Assembly (NCBI RefSeq): GCF_030758955.1
Contig: NZ_CP132360.1
Coordinates: 628,415-692,414 of the forward strand
From: Agrococcus beijingensis
Lineage (GTDB): Bacteria; Actinomycetota; Actinomycetes; Actinomycetales; Microbacteriaceae
Reading direction: 5' to 3'
Length of the DNA: 64,000 nucleotides
Of the stretch, positions 37,961 through 48,027 are shown one piece after another. The stretch's first letter is position 1; the number at the start of each line of letters is the position of its first letter. Made by a program: the position numbers and the translations under genes. The notes beneath the pieces were generated by a model. It saw only the letters and a list, made by a program, of their open reading frames with translations, made no database searches and was not told where the DNA came from.

Positions 37961-39760
37961 ATGTCGCAGCGCGAACCGCGCTCCGTCGACGCCACTGCGC
38001 CTGACGCCCAACCCCTGATGACCCGCCGCCAGATCACCATGGTGATCGTCGGTCTGATGATCGCGATGTTCCTGTCGTCGATCTCGCAGACCGTCGTCGG
38101 CACCTCGATGCGCACCATCGCCGACGACCTCAACGGCCTCGACCTGCAGGTGTGGGTCGTCACCGCCTTCCTGATCGTGTCGACGATCGTGACGCCCATC
38201 TACGGCAAGCTCAGCGACATCTTCGGTCGCCGACCGCTCTTCCTCATCGCGATCGTGCTGTTCCTGCTCGGCTCGATCCTCAGCTCGTTCGCGCAGGACA
38301 TGATCCAGCTGTCGGCCTTCCGCGCCATCCAGGGCTTGGGTGCCGGCGGCCTCATGTCGCTGCCGATGACGATCATGGCCGACGTGCTGAACCCGCGGGA
38401 GCGGGCGAAGTACCAGGGCTACTTCCTCGCCGTCTTCGGCGTCTCGTCGATCCTCGGCCCCCTGATCGGCGGCGTCTTCGCCGGCGCCGACGAGATCCTC
38501 TTCGTCGACGGCTGGCGCTGGGTCTTCCTGTTCAACCTCCCCATCGGCGCCGTGGCGGTCTGGATGGTCTTCCACTACCTGCACCTGCCGGCGCATCACG
38601 AGCGCGTGAAGATCGACTGGTGGGGCGCCGCCCTGCTGGTCGTCGGTGTGGTGCCGCTGCTGCTGGTCGCCGAGCAGGGCCGCGAGTGGGGCTGGGCCTC
38701 GACCGCCGCGATCGCCTGCTACGTCGTGGGCGCGATCGGCATCGCGCTGTTCGTGATCGTCGAGTCGCGGATGGGCGACGCGGCGCTCATCCCGCTGCAC
38801 CTGTTCAAGAACAGCACCTTCTCGATGGCGACCCTGCTGGGCGTCTTCACCGGCTTCGGCATGTTCGCGGCGATGATGATGATCCCGTTCGTGCTCCAGA
38901 TCGTGCACGGCATGAACCCCACCGAGGCCGGCCTCGCGACACTGCCGATGATCCTCGGCCTGATGATCGCCTCGATCACCTCGGGCCAGATCACCGCGCG
39001 CACCGGCCGCTACCGCCTGTTCCCCGTGATCGGCCTGGCCATCATGGCGATCGGCTACGGCGTGCTCGTCACGCTGCAGTACGACAGCGCGCTGTGGGCG
39101 CTGCTGCTCGGCCAGCTGTTCATCGGCCTCGGCCTCGGCCAGCTGATGCAGACGCTCACCATCGCCTCGCAGAACGCGGTGCAGCCGAAGGACATGGGCG
39201 TCGCCACGAGCTCGTCGACGTTCTTCCGCCAGCTCGGCGGCACGACCGGCGTGGCCGTCGCGTTCTCACTGCTCTTCGCTCGGCTGCCCGAGACCCTGCA
39301 GACCTCGTTCTCGCGCCCCGACCTGCGCGAGAGCCTCGCGGCCGCGACACAGGATCCCGCGGTGCTCGCCGACCCCGGCAACGCGCGCATCCTCGAGGTG
39401 CTGCAGAACCCGGAGCAGATCGGTGAGGCGCTCAACTCCGACTCCTCGTTCCTCAACACGGCCGATCCCCGCCTGGCCGCGCCGTTCCTCGACGGCTTCA
39501 GCACGGCCACGACGGCGCCCTTCTGGGTCGGGCTCGCGGTGGTCACCGTCGCGTTCGTGCTGGCGATCTTCTTCAAGGCGCCGCCGCTGCGGCAGAAGTC
39601 GGCGATGGAGGAGGTGCTCGACGAGCGCGCCCGCGTCGCACAGCTCGAGGCGGATGCGTCGGCACCCGGTTCGTACGCCCCTCCCGTCACGACGTCGTCG
39701 ATCCCGACGGTGCCGGCCGGCGGCGGCGGCCGCGACGACGGTCGAGCCGACGCGCCCTGA
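37961..39760 (+). CDS. MFS drug efflux transporter, DHA2 (14-helix) type
   Basis: A 599-aa integral membrane protein with about fourteen hydrophobic helices. The loop 2-3 signature is GKLSDIFGRRPL (about residues 83-94), and the RAIQGLGAGGLMSLPM segment and motif C-like GPLIGGVF are typical of proton-driven drug antiporters. The last 60 residues form a soluble Pro/Gly-rich tail. AAGGA lies seven bases before the ATG. No regulator gene adjoins it; it is divergent from the carboxypeptidase. The drug range cannot be told from sequence. Confidence 0.92.
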   Translation: MSQREPRSVDATAPDAQPLMTRRQITMVIVGLMIAMFLSSISQTVVGTSMRTIADDLNGLDLQVWVVTAFLIVSTIVTPIYGKLSDIFGRRPLFLIAIVLFLLGSILSSFAQDMIQLSAFRAIQGLGAGGLMSLPMTIMADVLNPRERAKYQGYFLAVFGVSSILGPLIGGVFAGADEILFVDGWRWVFLFNLPIGAVAVWMVFHYLHLPAHHERVKIDWWGAALLVVGVVPLLLVAEQGREWGWASTAAIACYVVGAIGIALFVIVESRMGDAALIPLHLFKNSTFSMATLLGVFTGFGMFAAMMMIPFVLQIVHGMNPTEAGLATLPMILGLMIASITSGQITARTGRYRLFPVIGLAIMAIGYGVLVTLQYDSALWALLLGQLFIGLGLGQLMQTLTIASQNAVQPKDMGVATSSSTFFRQLGGTTGVAVAFSLLFARLPETLQTSFSRPDLRESLAAATQDPAVLADPGNARILEVLQNPEQIGEALNSDSSFLNTADPRLAAPFLDGFSTATTAPFWVGLAVVTVAFVLAIFFKAPPLRQKSAMEEVLDERARVAQLEADASAPGSYAPPVTTSSIPTVPAGGGGRDDGRADAP

Positions 39761-39808
39761 GCGTTCTCCCAGCCGGGGCACCTAGTTTGTACCCCGGAGC
39801 GAACGCTC
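39759..39808 (+). terminator. Hairpin between the MFS gene and csbD
   Basis: GAGCGTTC (39759-39766) pairs with GAACGCTC (39801-39808), and an inner CCGGGG/CCCCGG stem lies at 39773-39778 and 39792-39797. The loop holds TAGTTT (39783-39788), which could be the csbD -10 box, so terminator and promoter may overlap. Confidence 0.6.
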
Positions 39809-39829
39809 CCAACGATCAAGGAGGTTGAG

Positions 39830-40021
39830 ATGGGTCTCGACGACAAGATCTCGAACGCAGCCAAGGAAGCGGTCGGCAACGCCAAGGAGGGCATCGGCGA
39901 CGCGACCGACAACGAGCGCATGCAGGCGGAAGGTCAGCACGACCAGAACGTCGCCAACACCAAGCAGGCCGGCGAGCACGTCAAGGACGCCGGCAAGGAC
40001 GTCAAGGACGCCTTCCACTAG
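39830..40021 (+). CDS. CsbD-family stress protein
   Basis: A 63-aa, highly charged, Cys-free protein with the CsbD pattern: KISNAAKEAVGNAKEGIGDATDNERMQAEG. Family members are small helical proteins induced by general stress in many bacteria; molecular function is not known. AAGGAGG lies six bases before the ATG, one of the strongest ribosome sites in the window, suggesting high expression. It ends before a very strong terminator. Confidence 0.93.
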   Translation: MGLDDKISNAAKEAVGNAKEGIGDATDNERMQAEGQHDQNVANTKQAGEHVKDAGKDVKDAFH

Positions 40022-40061
40022 GTCGACCGACCGCGAGACCGGCCGAAGGGTCGGCCTCGTC

Positions 40062-40098
40062 GAGAGGGGCGGGGTGCAGCGTGCACCCCGCCCCTCTC
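40062..40098. terminator. Strong bidirectional terminator between csbD and the CitE-like gene
   Basis: A 17-base perfect stem (40062-40078 with 40082-40098; GAGAGGGGCGGGGTGCA on the left) closes on a GCG loop between convergent genes. A smaller hairpin GGCCGA-AGGG-TCGGCC precedes it at 40041-40056. Confidence 0.93.
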
Positions 40099-40119
40099 GC
40101 CTGCCCGCGAAGGACCGGG

Positions 40120-40971
40120 CTAGTAGTTCAGGTCGGCCAGCCGGGCTGCGTCGGCGTCGATGCCGAAGTCGCGCGCCTGCGTCTGGATCTTCTGCGCCCG
40201 CGCGAGCCGGGGCAGGTCGCTGCCGTCGGTGATCTTGCCGCCCGACTCCTCGAACGCCTTCACGAAGCCATGCGCCCAGGCGACCTCGTCGGGGCTGGGC
40301 GCGAGCCCGGCGTTGATCGTCGGTGCCTGCTCATGCGTGAGCAGCAGTTTGCCCGACATGCCCATCTCCTTCGAGAGCCGTGTGCCGTCGGCCAGCGCAT
40401 CCATCGTCAGCGTCGGACCGTCGATCGGCGCGGGCAGGCGCGCGGCGCGCGACGCGATCACGAGCTGCGAGCGCGCGTAGGCGAGCGCGATCGGCTCGTC
40501 GCCGGTGGCGGTGTCGCGCTTGAAGTCGCCGGTGCCGAACGCGAGCCGGAAGGTGGAGGGGGCGTTGGAGATCTGCTCGACGTGCAGCACGCCGCGGGCC
40601 GTCTCGACGAGCGGCAGGATGCGCATGCCCTCCGGCAGGCGGTCGGCCGTGTCGTTCACATGGCTGGCCGACTCGGTCTTCGCGAGCATCACGCCCTCGA
40701 GGCCCTCGACATCCTTGAGCGCTGCGCAGTCCACGCTCCAGAACTCGCTCGCCGCGTCGTTGATGCGCACCCAGGCGCGGTGGCCGCTCGAGAGCCACGC
40801 CACGGTGTCCTCGCGGGCCTGCGCCTTGTCCTTCGCGGCGACCGCGTCCTCGATGTCGATGATGATCGCGTCGGCCTCGCTGGCCTGGGCGATCTCGAAC
40901 AGCTCTGGCTTCGAGGCCGGCACGAGCAGCCAGGAGCGGGCGATCAGCGGCGAGACGTCGGTTCTGGGCAC
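40120..40971 (-). CDS. HpcH/HpaI aldolase / CitE-like lyase
   Basis: A 283-aa TIM-barrel lyase. Motifs seen are RSWLLVPASKPE (about residues 9-20, CitE start), IIIDIEDAVAAKDKAQAR (metal-binding Glu-Asp, about 33-50), WVRIND (about 63-68), MLAKTES and ILPLVETARGVL (about 107-118, acidic metal ligand). Stand-alone CitE-like proteins cleave or form 3-hydroxy-acyl-CoA compounds such as malyl- or citramalyl-CoA. Citrate lyase partners are absent. TAGCCT ends seven bases before the GTG, giving a leaderless start. Confidence 0.9.
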   Translation of the reverse strand: MPRTDVSPLIARSWLLVPASKPELFEIAQASEADAIIIDIEDAVAAKDKAQAREDTVAWLSSGHRAWVRINDAASEFWSVDCAALKDVEGLEGVMLAKTESASHVNDTADRLPEGMRILPLVETARGVLHVEQISNAPSTFRLAFGTGDFKRDTATGDEPIALAYARSQLVIASRAARLPAPIDGPTLTMDALADGTRLSKEMGMSGKLLLTHEQAPTINAGLAPSPDEVAWAHGFVKAFEESGGKITDGSDLPRLARAQKIQTQARDFGIDADAARLADLNY

Positions 40972-41034
40972 GCGCTCCAGGCTACCGGTTCGGGCATCCG
41001 CGGCCGCCGTGCCGACGCGCGCTACGCTCACGGC

Positions 41035-41253
41035 ATGGCCACCGGTCTCCTCAGCGTGCTCGCCTGGGTCGTGCTCCTGCTGGGGCTGCTCGCGATCGCC
41101 GGCGGCATCGTGCTGCTGGTCGTGGGCTCGCGGCGGCATGACGACTCCACCTCGCGCCCGTTCCTCTCGCTCGGCATCACGGCGCTCGTGATCGGCACCG
41201 CGCTGGCGATCCCCGCGCTCATCGGCATCCTGATGCCGCTGATGGCCGCGTAG
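41035..41253 (+). CDS. Tiny membrane protein, 72 aa (unknown)
   Basis: Two hydrophobic helices (about residues 4-30 and 44-70) are joined by a basic loop GSRRHDDSTSR. No family is recognised. TACGCT (41023-41028) lies exactly six bases before the ATG, which is the main support for the start. It is the first of three unrelated-looking tiny membrane proteins in a row. Confidence 0.65.
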   Translation: MATGLLSVLAWVVLLLGLLAIAGGIVLLVVGSRRHDDSTSRPFLSLGITALVIGTALAIPALIGILMPLMAA

Positions 41254-41321
41254 CTTCGCCGACAGGACTCGCGCAGGCCGCGCCGACGCGACGTCCAGGC
41301 TGCCCGCCTACTCTGCCCGGC

Positions 41322-41552
41322 ATGGACGCGATCTTCGGCCTGGGTCAGGGGCTCTCCATCGTCGTGCTGGCGCTCGGCCTCGGCGCCCTCGTGCTCGGCC
41401 TCGGACTGCTGCGCGCCGCCGCGCGCCGGCGCGGCAAGCTGGAAGCCGGGCAGCAGCGGCGCGTGCTCGCGATCGTGCTGGTCGTCGCCGGCGCCCTGCT
41501 GGCGGTCTTCGCCGCGATCTCGTGGATCGTCGCCCTCACCGCCGGAGGCTGA
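41322..41552 (+). CDS. Tiny membrane protein, 76 aa (unknown)
   Basis: Two hydrophobic helices (about residues 9-32 and 46-72) are separated by the basic loop ARRRGKLEAGQQRR. TACTCT (41309-41314) lies seven bases before the ATG, so it appears to have its own leaderless promoter. Function unknown. The topology resembles the gene upstream. Confidence 0.65.
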   Translation: MDAIFGLGQGLSIVVLALGLGALVLGLGLLRAAARRRGKLEAGQQRRVLAIVLVVAGALLAVFAAISWIVALTAGG

Positions 41553-41628
41553 TGGACGCCGCCGGGCGTCGCCGCGCGGCGCGATCCTGCCCGCCGGGAT
41601 CGCAGGCGTCATGTGGTGGAATGGCGCC

Positions 41629-41844
41629 ATGCCCGCGCCGTTCCTGGTCCTGCTCATCCTCTTCCTGATCGCGGTCGCGCTGCTCGCCGCCGGCATCGTG
41701 ATGAGCATCAAGGGCACCGGCTCGACACCGAAGCGGGGCGGATGGCTCGCCGTCATCAGCGGGCTGGTCGCGCTCTGCTTCGGCGTGGTGCTCGGCATCT
41801 CGCTCATCGGCGCCGCGATGGACGACGTGCCCGGGCTCTGGTAA
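41629..41844 (+). CDS. Tiny membrane protein, 71 aa (unknown)
   Basis: Two helices (about residues 3-24 and 38-60) are separated by KGTGSTPKRGG. The ATG at 41629 was preferred over one six codons upstream because TGGAAT lies six bases before it. Function unknown. It is convergent with the S4 gene, with eight bases between stops. Confidence 0.6.
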   Translation: MPAPFLVLLILFLIAVALLAAGIVMSIKGTGSTPKRGGWLAVISGLVALCFGVVLGISLIGAAMDDVPGLW

Positions 41845-41852
41845 CCAGCCGC

Positions 41853-42236
41853 TCAGCCGCGTCCGCGCAGGCGGTCGATCTCGCGCCGCTCGCGGCTGCT
41901 GGGCCTGCCGGCGCCCCGCGGCCGGTGCGGCACCTGCGCCGCGTCGATCGCACTCGGCCGCGCGGGCGAGCGATCCTCGAACGCCTCGGCCGCCGCGGGT
42001 GCCGCGACCCGCTTGGGCAGCAGCTGCTTGACGATCACGATGCGGTCGAAGCCGTGCACGCGCACGCGCACCTCGTCGCCGATCCGCACCGGCTGGGCGG
42101 CCTTCGCCGCCTGGCCGTTGACCTTGACGTGGCCGCCCCTGCATGCCTCGGTGGCCGCGGCCCGCGTCTTCACCAGCCGCACGGCCCAGACCCAGACGTC
42201 GAGGCGCACGCGGCCCGCCGCCCTGGACTCGCTCAT
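41853..42236 (-). CDS. S4-domain RNA-binding protein (Hsp15-like)
   Basis: A 127-aa protein. The S4 domain at residues 9-75 includes RLDVWVWAVRLVKTRAAAT and GGHVKVNGQAAKA. A basic tail (RPRGAGRPSSRERREI) follows. Hsp15-type proteins bind the large ribosomal subunit with stalled nascent chains and help recycling under heat stress; by homology this is an RNA or ribosome binder. The start overlaps the stop of a six-codon mini-ORF that in turn chains back to recQ. Confidence 0.88.
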   Translation of the reverse strand: MSESRAAGRVRLDVWVWAVRLVKTRAAATEACRGGHVKVNGQAAKAAQPVRIGDEVRVRVHGFDRIVIVKQLLPKRVAAPAAAEAFEDRSPARPSAIDAAQVPHRPRGAGRPSSRERREIDRLRGRG

Positions 42237-42266
42237 GCTCTGCGCTCGCTCATGCCCCGCGCTCGC

Positions 42267-42275
<9 letters not shown>
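42226..42275 (-). repeat. 17-bp repeat carrying a chain of mini-ORFs between recQ and the S4 gene
   Basis: GCGCTCGCTCATGCCCC (plus strand) occurs at 42242-42258 and 42259-42275, with a degenerate copy at 42226-42241. On the minus strand each copy carries ATGAGCGAG. The recQ stop overlaps the ATG of MSERGA (42270-42250), whose stop overlaps the ATG of MSERRA (42253-42233), whose stop overlaps the S4 start, each through ATGA. Confidence 0.75.
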
Positions 42276-44321
<2,046 letters not shown>

Positions 44322-44425
44322 GCCTCCCCCTTCGTGCGCCACCGCATCCCCCGATCGCGCACCTGCCAGCCTAGGCGCCGCCACCCACTCCGCGTGTCGG
44401 CCCGGGGGCCGGTTGGGGATTCGTC

Positions 44426-45184
44426 TCAGCGGCGCCGGGCCAGCCACTCCTCGAAACCGACGGCGCCCTTGTGCTGCTCGGTGAGGTTCGCCCCTGAGCG
44501 CAGGTAGTCGAGCAGCGACGGCGGGAACGGGCCGTTCACGATGACGCCGCGCGCGCCGGTGGCGCTCTGCCACGCCTTGGCGAGGTCGCGCGAGACGCGC
44601 ACCTGCGGGCCCGCGATCTCGAGCAGGCGCCTGCCGGAGGGGTCGAGCGCCTCCTGCGCCACGAAGGCCGCGACATCGCTGACCGCGACGGGCTGCAGCC
44701 GGGCGCCCAGCGCCACCGGGATCGCGCCGAACGCGGAGCCGGCCTCGAACATCGCCGTCGGCCACTCGTGGAACTGCGCGGCTCGCACGACGGCGGTCTC
44801 GAGCGGCGAGTCGAGGTAGATGCCCTCCTGCTCGAGCTTGCGGCGGTGGTACGGGAACCGCGAGCGGTCGACGCCCAGGATCGACAGCAGCACCGCCCGC
44901 TGCACGCCCGCCCGCTCGGCGGCGGCCACGATGCTGCGCGCACCGAGCGTGAACGGCTTGTGGTCGAGCGGGTTGCGCGGGTTGATGGCGTCGACGACCA
45001 CGTCGGCGCCGGCCAGCGCAGCATCGAGCCCCTCGCCGGAGATCACGTCGGCGGCCACGCCGGAGGCGCCGGCGATGGCCCGGCCGGAGCGCGACATCGG
45101 CACGGCGGTCGCGCCGCGACGGCCCAGCTCCCGCACGATCGCCGAGCCCGCGTTCCCCGATCCACCGATCACGACGATGCGCAT
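44426..45184 (-). CDS. NAD(P)-binding protein, atypical SDR (NmrA-like)
   Basis: A 252-aa Rossmann-fold protein. The nucleotide loop is VIGGSGNAGSAIV (about residues 5-17). Later features are a DAINPRNPLDHKPF loop, the helix SIVAAAERAGVQRAVLLS and the WPTAMFEAG region. The usual catalytic Tyr-x-x-x-Lys of SDRs reads YHRRKLEQ, as in many atypical members that act as redox sensors or quinone reductases. Substrate unknown. TAGCGT lies six bases before the ATG, a leaderless arrangement. A GC-rich hairpin at about 44399-44413 lies between it and recQ. Confidence 0.85.
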   Translation of the reverse strand: MRIVVIGGSGNAGSAIVRELGRRGATAVPMSRSGRAIAGASGVAADVISGEGLDAALAGADVVVDAINPRNPLDHKPFTLGARSIVAAAERAGVQRAVLLSILGVDRSRFPYHRRKLEQEGIYLDSPLETAVVRAAQFHEWPTAMFEAGSAFGAIPVALGARLQPVAVSDVAAFVAQEALDPSGRRLLEIAGPQVRVSRDLAKAWQSATGARGVIVNGPFPPSLLDYLRSGANLTEQHKGAVGFEEWLARRR

Positions 45185-45245
45185 GCCCCCACGCTACGCC
45201 CGCCCGTCGCGAACGCAACCCGGTTCGGCGAGCGCCGCGCCCCTC

Positions 45246-45337
45246 GCACAGCGCAAGCCCGATCGGCCGACGTCGCGGGCTGCAGGCCGGCTGGCCCGCA
45301 AGCGCCGCTGATCTCGGTGATCGGGCTTGCGTTGTGC
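45246..45337. repeat. Dispersed palindromic element, copy B
   Basis: Arms of 19 bases (GCACAGCGCAAGCCCGATC, 45246-45264, with 45319-45337) match with one mismatch. The segment just inside the right arm, GCCGCTGATCTCGG, matches copy C. It lies between the ends of two minus-strand genes and no gene is seen in the 194-base gap. Confidence 0.8.
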
Positions 45338-45378
45338 TCCGACGCGCAGGGCGCTTCGGGGCGGATGCGGTGGGTCGC

Positions 45379-47772
45379 CTACTCGGCGCGGGTCGCCTCA
45401 GCGTCGGTCGCCGCGGCCTCGGTCGCCATGGCCTCAGGAGCGTCGGGCTCGTCGGTCGCCAGCATCGTGAGGGTGTCGAGCAGGTCGGCACCCGGGCGGA
45501 CCGGGATCATCGGCGCGTCGATCTCGGCCCGGTGCAGGAGATCCTGCATGCGCTTGCGGCGCGCGGGGGCGATCAGCGTCACGACTCGACCGTCGTTGCC
45601 CGCGCGGCCGGTGCGGCCCGAGCGGTGCATGTAGGTCTTGTACTCGTCCGGCGGGTCGGCCTGCACGACGAGCGCGATGTCGTCGATGTGGATGCCGCGG
45701 GCGGCGACGTCGGTCGCGACCAGCACGTCGACCTTGCCGCGCTTCAGCTTCTCGAGCGAGCGGTTGCGGCGCGCCTGCGTCAGGTCGCCGTGGAGGCTCA
45801 CCGCCGAGATGCCGGCGTCGTCGAACTGCTCGGCGAGCCGCTCGGCGTAGGCGCGGGTGCGGGTGAAGACGATGATGCGGCCGGGGTTCGTGACGATCTG
45901 CTCGAGCACCGCGTCCTTGTCGAAGCGGTCGACGACGAGCACCTGGTGGTCGATGGTCGAGGTCGACTGCTCCTCGCCCGCCACCTCGTGCACGGCCGGC
46001 TTCGGCAGGAACTCCTTGACGATGGTCTGCACCTCGGCGTCGAGCGTCGCCGAGAACAGCAGCTTCTGGCTGCCCGGGCGCGTGCGGCGCAGGATGCGCT
46101 GCACGGGCTCGAGGAACCCGAGCTCGCACATGTGGTCTGCCTCGTCGACCACGGCGATCTCGACGCTGCCGAGGTTCAGGCGCCCCTGCTCGACGAGATC
46201 CTCGATGCGGCCGGCGGTGCCGATCACGATGTCGACGCCGCGGCGCAGCGACTCGACCTGGCTCTCCTGGCGCACGCCGCCGACGATCACCGTGGTGAAG
46301 ACGCCGACCGAGCGACCGAGGGCCATGACGGTGTGGTTGATCTGCTGCGCGAGCTCGCGCGTGGGGGCGAGGATGAGGGCGCGCGGCGGGCGGCCGATCT
46401 CGCGACGCTCGGGGCGGTTGCGCATGAGCATCTCGACGATCGGCGCACCGAACGCGATGGTCTTGCCGGAGCCGGTGCGGCCGCGGCCGAGCACGTCGCG
46501 ACCCGCGAGCACGTCGGGGATCGTGGCGGCCTGGATCGGGAAGGGAGCCGCGGCGCCCATCGCGGTCAGGGCGCCGGAGATGCTGTCGCCGATGCCGAGG
46601 TCGGGGAAGCTGATGCCCTCGACGTCAGCGGCGGTCGTCGCCTTCGCCTCCAGCCGCTCGAGGACGACGTCCTCCTTCGGCGCGAACGGCTTGGAGTCGT
46701 TCGAGGGGTAGTAGGTGCTGTCGCGCTGCGGACGCTCGAACTCGCGCTTGGGACGCGAGTCGCGGTCGAAGCGGCGCTCGCCGCCGCGGCTGTCGGGCCG
46801 GCTGTCGCTGCGCCCGCCGGAGCGGCCGTCGCGGTCGCCGAACCCGCGCTGCGGGCGCGAGTCGCGATCGAACGAGCGGGGCGCGCGGTCGTCGAAGCGG
46901 CGCTCGCCGCCGCGGCTGTCGGGCCGGATGTCGCTGCGGCCGCCGGAGCGGCTGTCGCGGTCGCCGAAGCCGCGCTGCGGGCGCGAGTCCCGATCGAACG
47001 AGCGGGGCGCGCGGTCGTCACGGCCGCCGGAGCGGCCGTCGCGGTCGCCGAACCCGCGCTGGGGGCGCGAGTCGCGATCGAAGGAGCGGGGCGCGCGGTC
47101 GTCACGGCCGCCGGAGCGGTCGTCACGGCCGCCAGGGCGGCCGTCGCGGTCGCCGAAGCTGCGCTGCGGGCGGTCGTCGCGGCGGCCGCGGTCGCCGAAG
47201 TCGCGCTGGGGACGCGAGTCGCGGTCGAAGCGGCGCTCGCCGTCGCGGCTGTCGGTGCGACGCTCGCGGTCGGCGAAGCCGCGCGGGGCGCGGTCGTCGC
47301 GGCCGTCGGTGCGGCGGTCACGGTCGCCGAAGCTGCGCTGGGGCCGGTCGTCGCGGTCGAACGAGCGGGGCGCGCGGTCGTCGCGGCGCTCGGGTGCGGC
47401 GCCGTAGCGCCCGCGGCCGTTGTGCTCGTCGCGGGTGCGGTCGAAGCCGCGCGGGCGCTCGCCGCGGTGCAGGCGGTCGTCGCCCTGCTGGTCGCGGCCG
47501 CCCTGGTGGCCTCCGCGCGTGCGGAAGGCCGGTCCACGGCGGTCGTCGTGCTTGCGCTCCTCGGGAGGAGTCCAGTTGGGTCGGCGCGAGCCCGTCTGCG
47601 GGCCGCCCTGCTGGCTCTGCTGGCGGCGGTCGCGGTCGTCGCGGCTCCAGCGGTTCTTGCCGGGCTGCTCGTCGCGGTGCCCGCGGTGGCCCGGGCTGCG
47701 GGAGCCGGGGCGGTTGCTGTCTCGGTCGTTCGATCGGGGTGCGCCCTGCGGGCGCGATTCATTCCTAGCCAT
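45379..47772 (-). CDS. DEAD-box RNA helicase with long repetitive disordered N-terminus
   Basis: A 797-aa RNA helicase. Residues 1 to about 345 are Arg/Asp/Gly-rich and disordered, with at least four tandem copies of a 30-45-residue unit containing RAPRSFDRDSRPQRGFGDRD. The core follows: FPDLGIG and PFPIQ (Q motif), GRGRTGSGKT, VVDEADHM (DEAD), FSATLD, and HRSGRTGRAG, then a short Glu/Ala-rich tail. Such helicases unwind structured RNA in ribosome assembly and cold stress; RG-rich extensions bind RNA. ATG 47772 was preferred to a GTG four codons upstream. A possible leader of about 155 bases precedes it. Confidence 0.92.
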   Translation of the reverse strand: MARNESRPQGAPRSNDRDSNRPGSRSPGHRGHRDEQPGKNRWSRDDRDRRQQSQQGGPQTGSRRPNWTPPEERKHDDRRGPAFRTRGGHQGGRDQQGDDRLHRGERPRGFDRTRDEHNGRGRYGAAPERRDDRAPRSFDRDDRPQRSFGDRDRRTDGRDDRAPRGFADRERRTDSRDGERRFDRDSRPQRDFGDRGRRDDRPQRSFGDRDGRPGGRDDRSGGRDDRAPRSFDRDSRPQRGFGDRDGRSGGRDDRAPRSFDRDSRPQRGFGDRDSRSGGRSDIRPDSRGGERRFDDRAPRSFDRDSRPQRGFGDRDGRSGGRSDSRPDSRGGERRFDRDSRPKREFERPQRDSTYYPSNDSKPFAPKEDVVLERLEAKATTAADVEGISFPDLGIGDSISGALTAMGAAAPFPIQAATIPDVLAGRDVLGRGRTGSGKTIAFGAPIVEMLMRNRPERREIGRPPRALILAPTRELAQQINHTVMALGRSVGVFTTVIVGGVRQESQVESLRRGVDIVIGTAGRIEDLVEQGRLNLGSVEIAVVDEADHMCELGFLEPVQRILRRTRPGSQKLLFSATLDAEVQTIVKEFLPKPAVHEVAGEEQSTSTIDHQVLVVDRFDKDAVLEQIVTNPGRIIVFTRTRAYAERLAEQFDDAGISAVSLHGDLTQARRNRSLEKLKRGKVDVLVATDVAARGIHIDDIALVVQADPPDEYKTYMHRSGRTGRAGNDGRVVTLIAPARRKRMQDLLHRAEIDAPMIPVRPGADLLDTLTMLATDEPDAPEAMATEAAATDAEATRAE

Positions 47773-47941
47773 CGCTCGTTTCACAATTGCGCGCAGGCCA
47801 TCGCCCGCGCAGTAGAGCCGCTGTTCATCGCGGGATCATCTGGTCAACCGCGAGGGTGCTCGCGGGAACTCCGGCCGCGGCGACACTCCATCTTGCGCAC
47901 ACACGAACGCGCGCTTGTCCCGAGCCGACCGCCCCAGCCTA
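47773..47941 (-). promoter_or_regulatory. Possible promoter and long leader of the DEAD-box helicase gene
   Basis: TAGGCT (minus strand, 47941-47936) is the best -10 box in the 255-base gap. If used, the leader is about 155 bases and contains short GC-rich hairpins such as CCCGCG/CGCGGG. Long leaders are common in cold-induced helicase genes. Confidence 0.4.
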
Positions 47942-48027
47942 CGGCAGAGCGGGCCCGAGCGACAGGGGCAGTCTGCCGGCGCCGCCTCGCAGCGCCGACA
48001 GGTCGTCGCGGCTCAGCGCCGCCGGGC

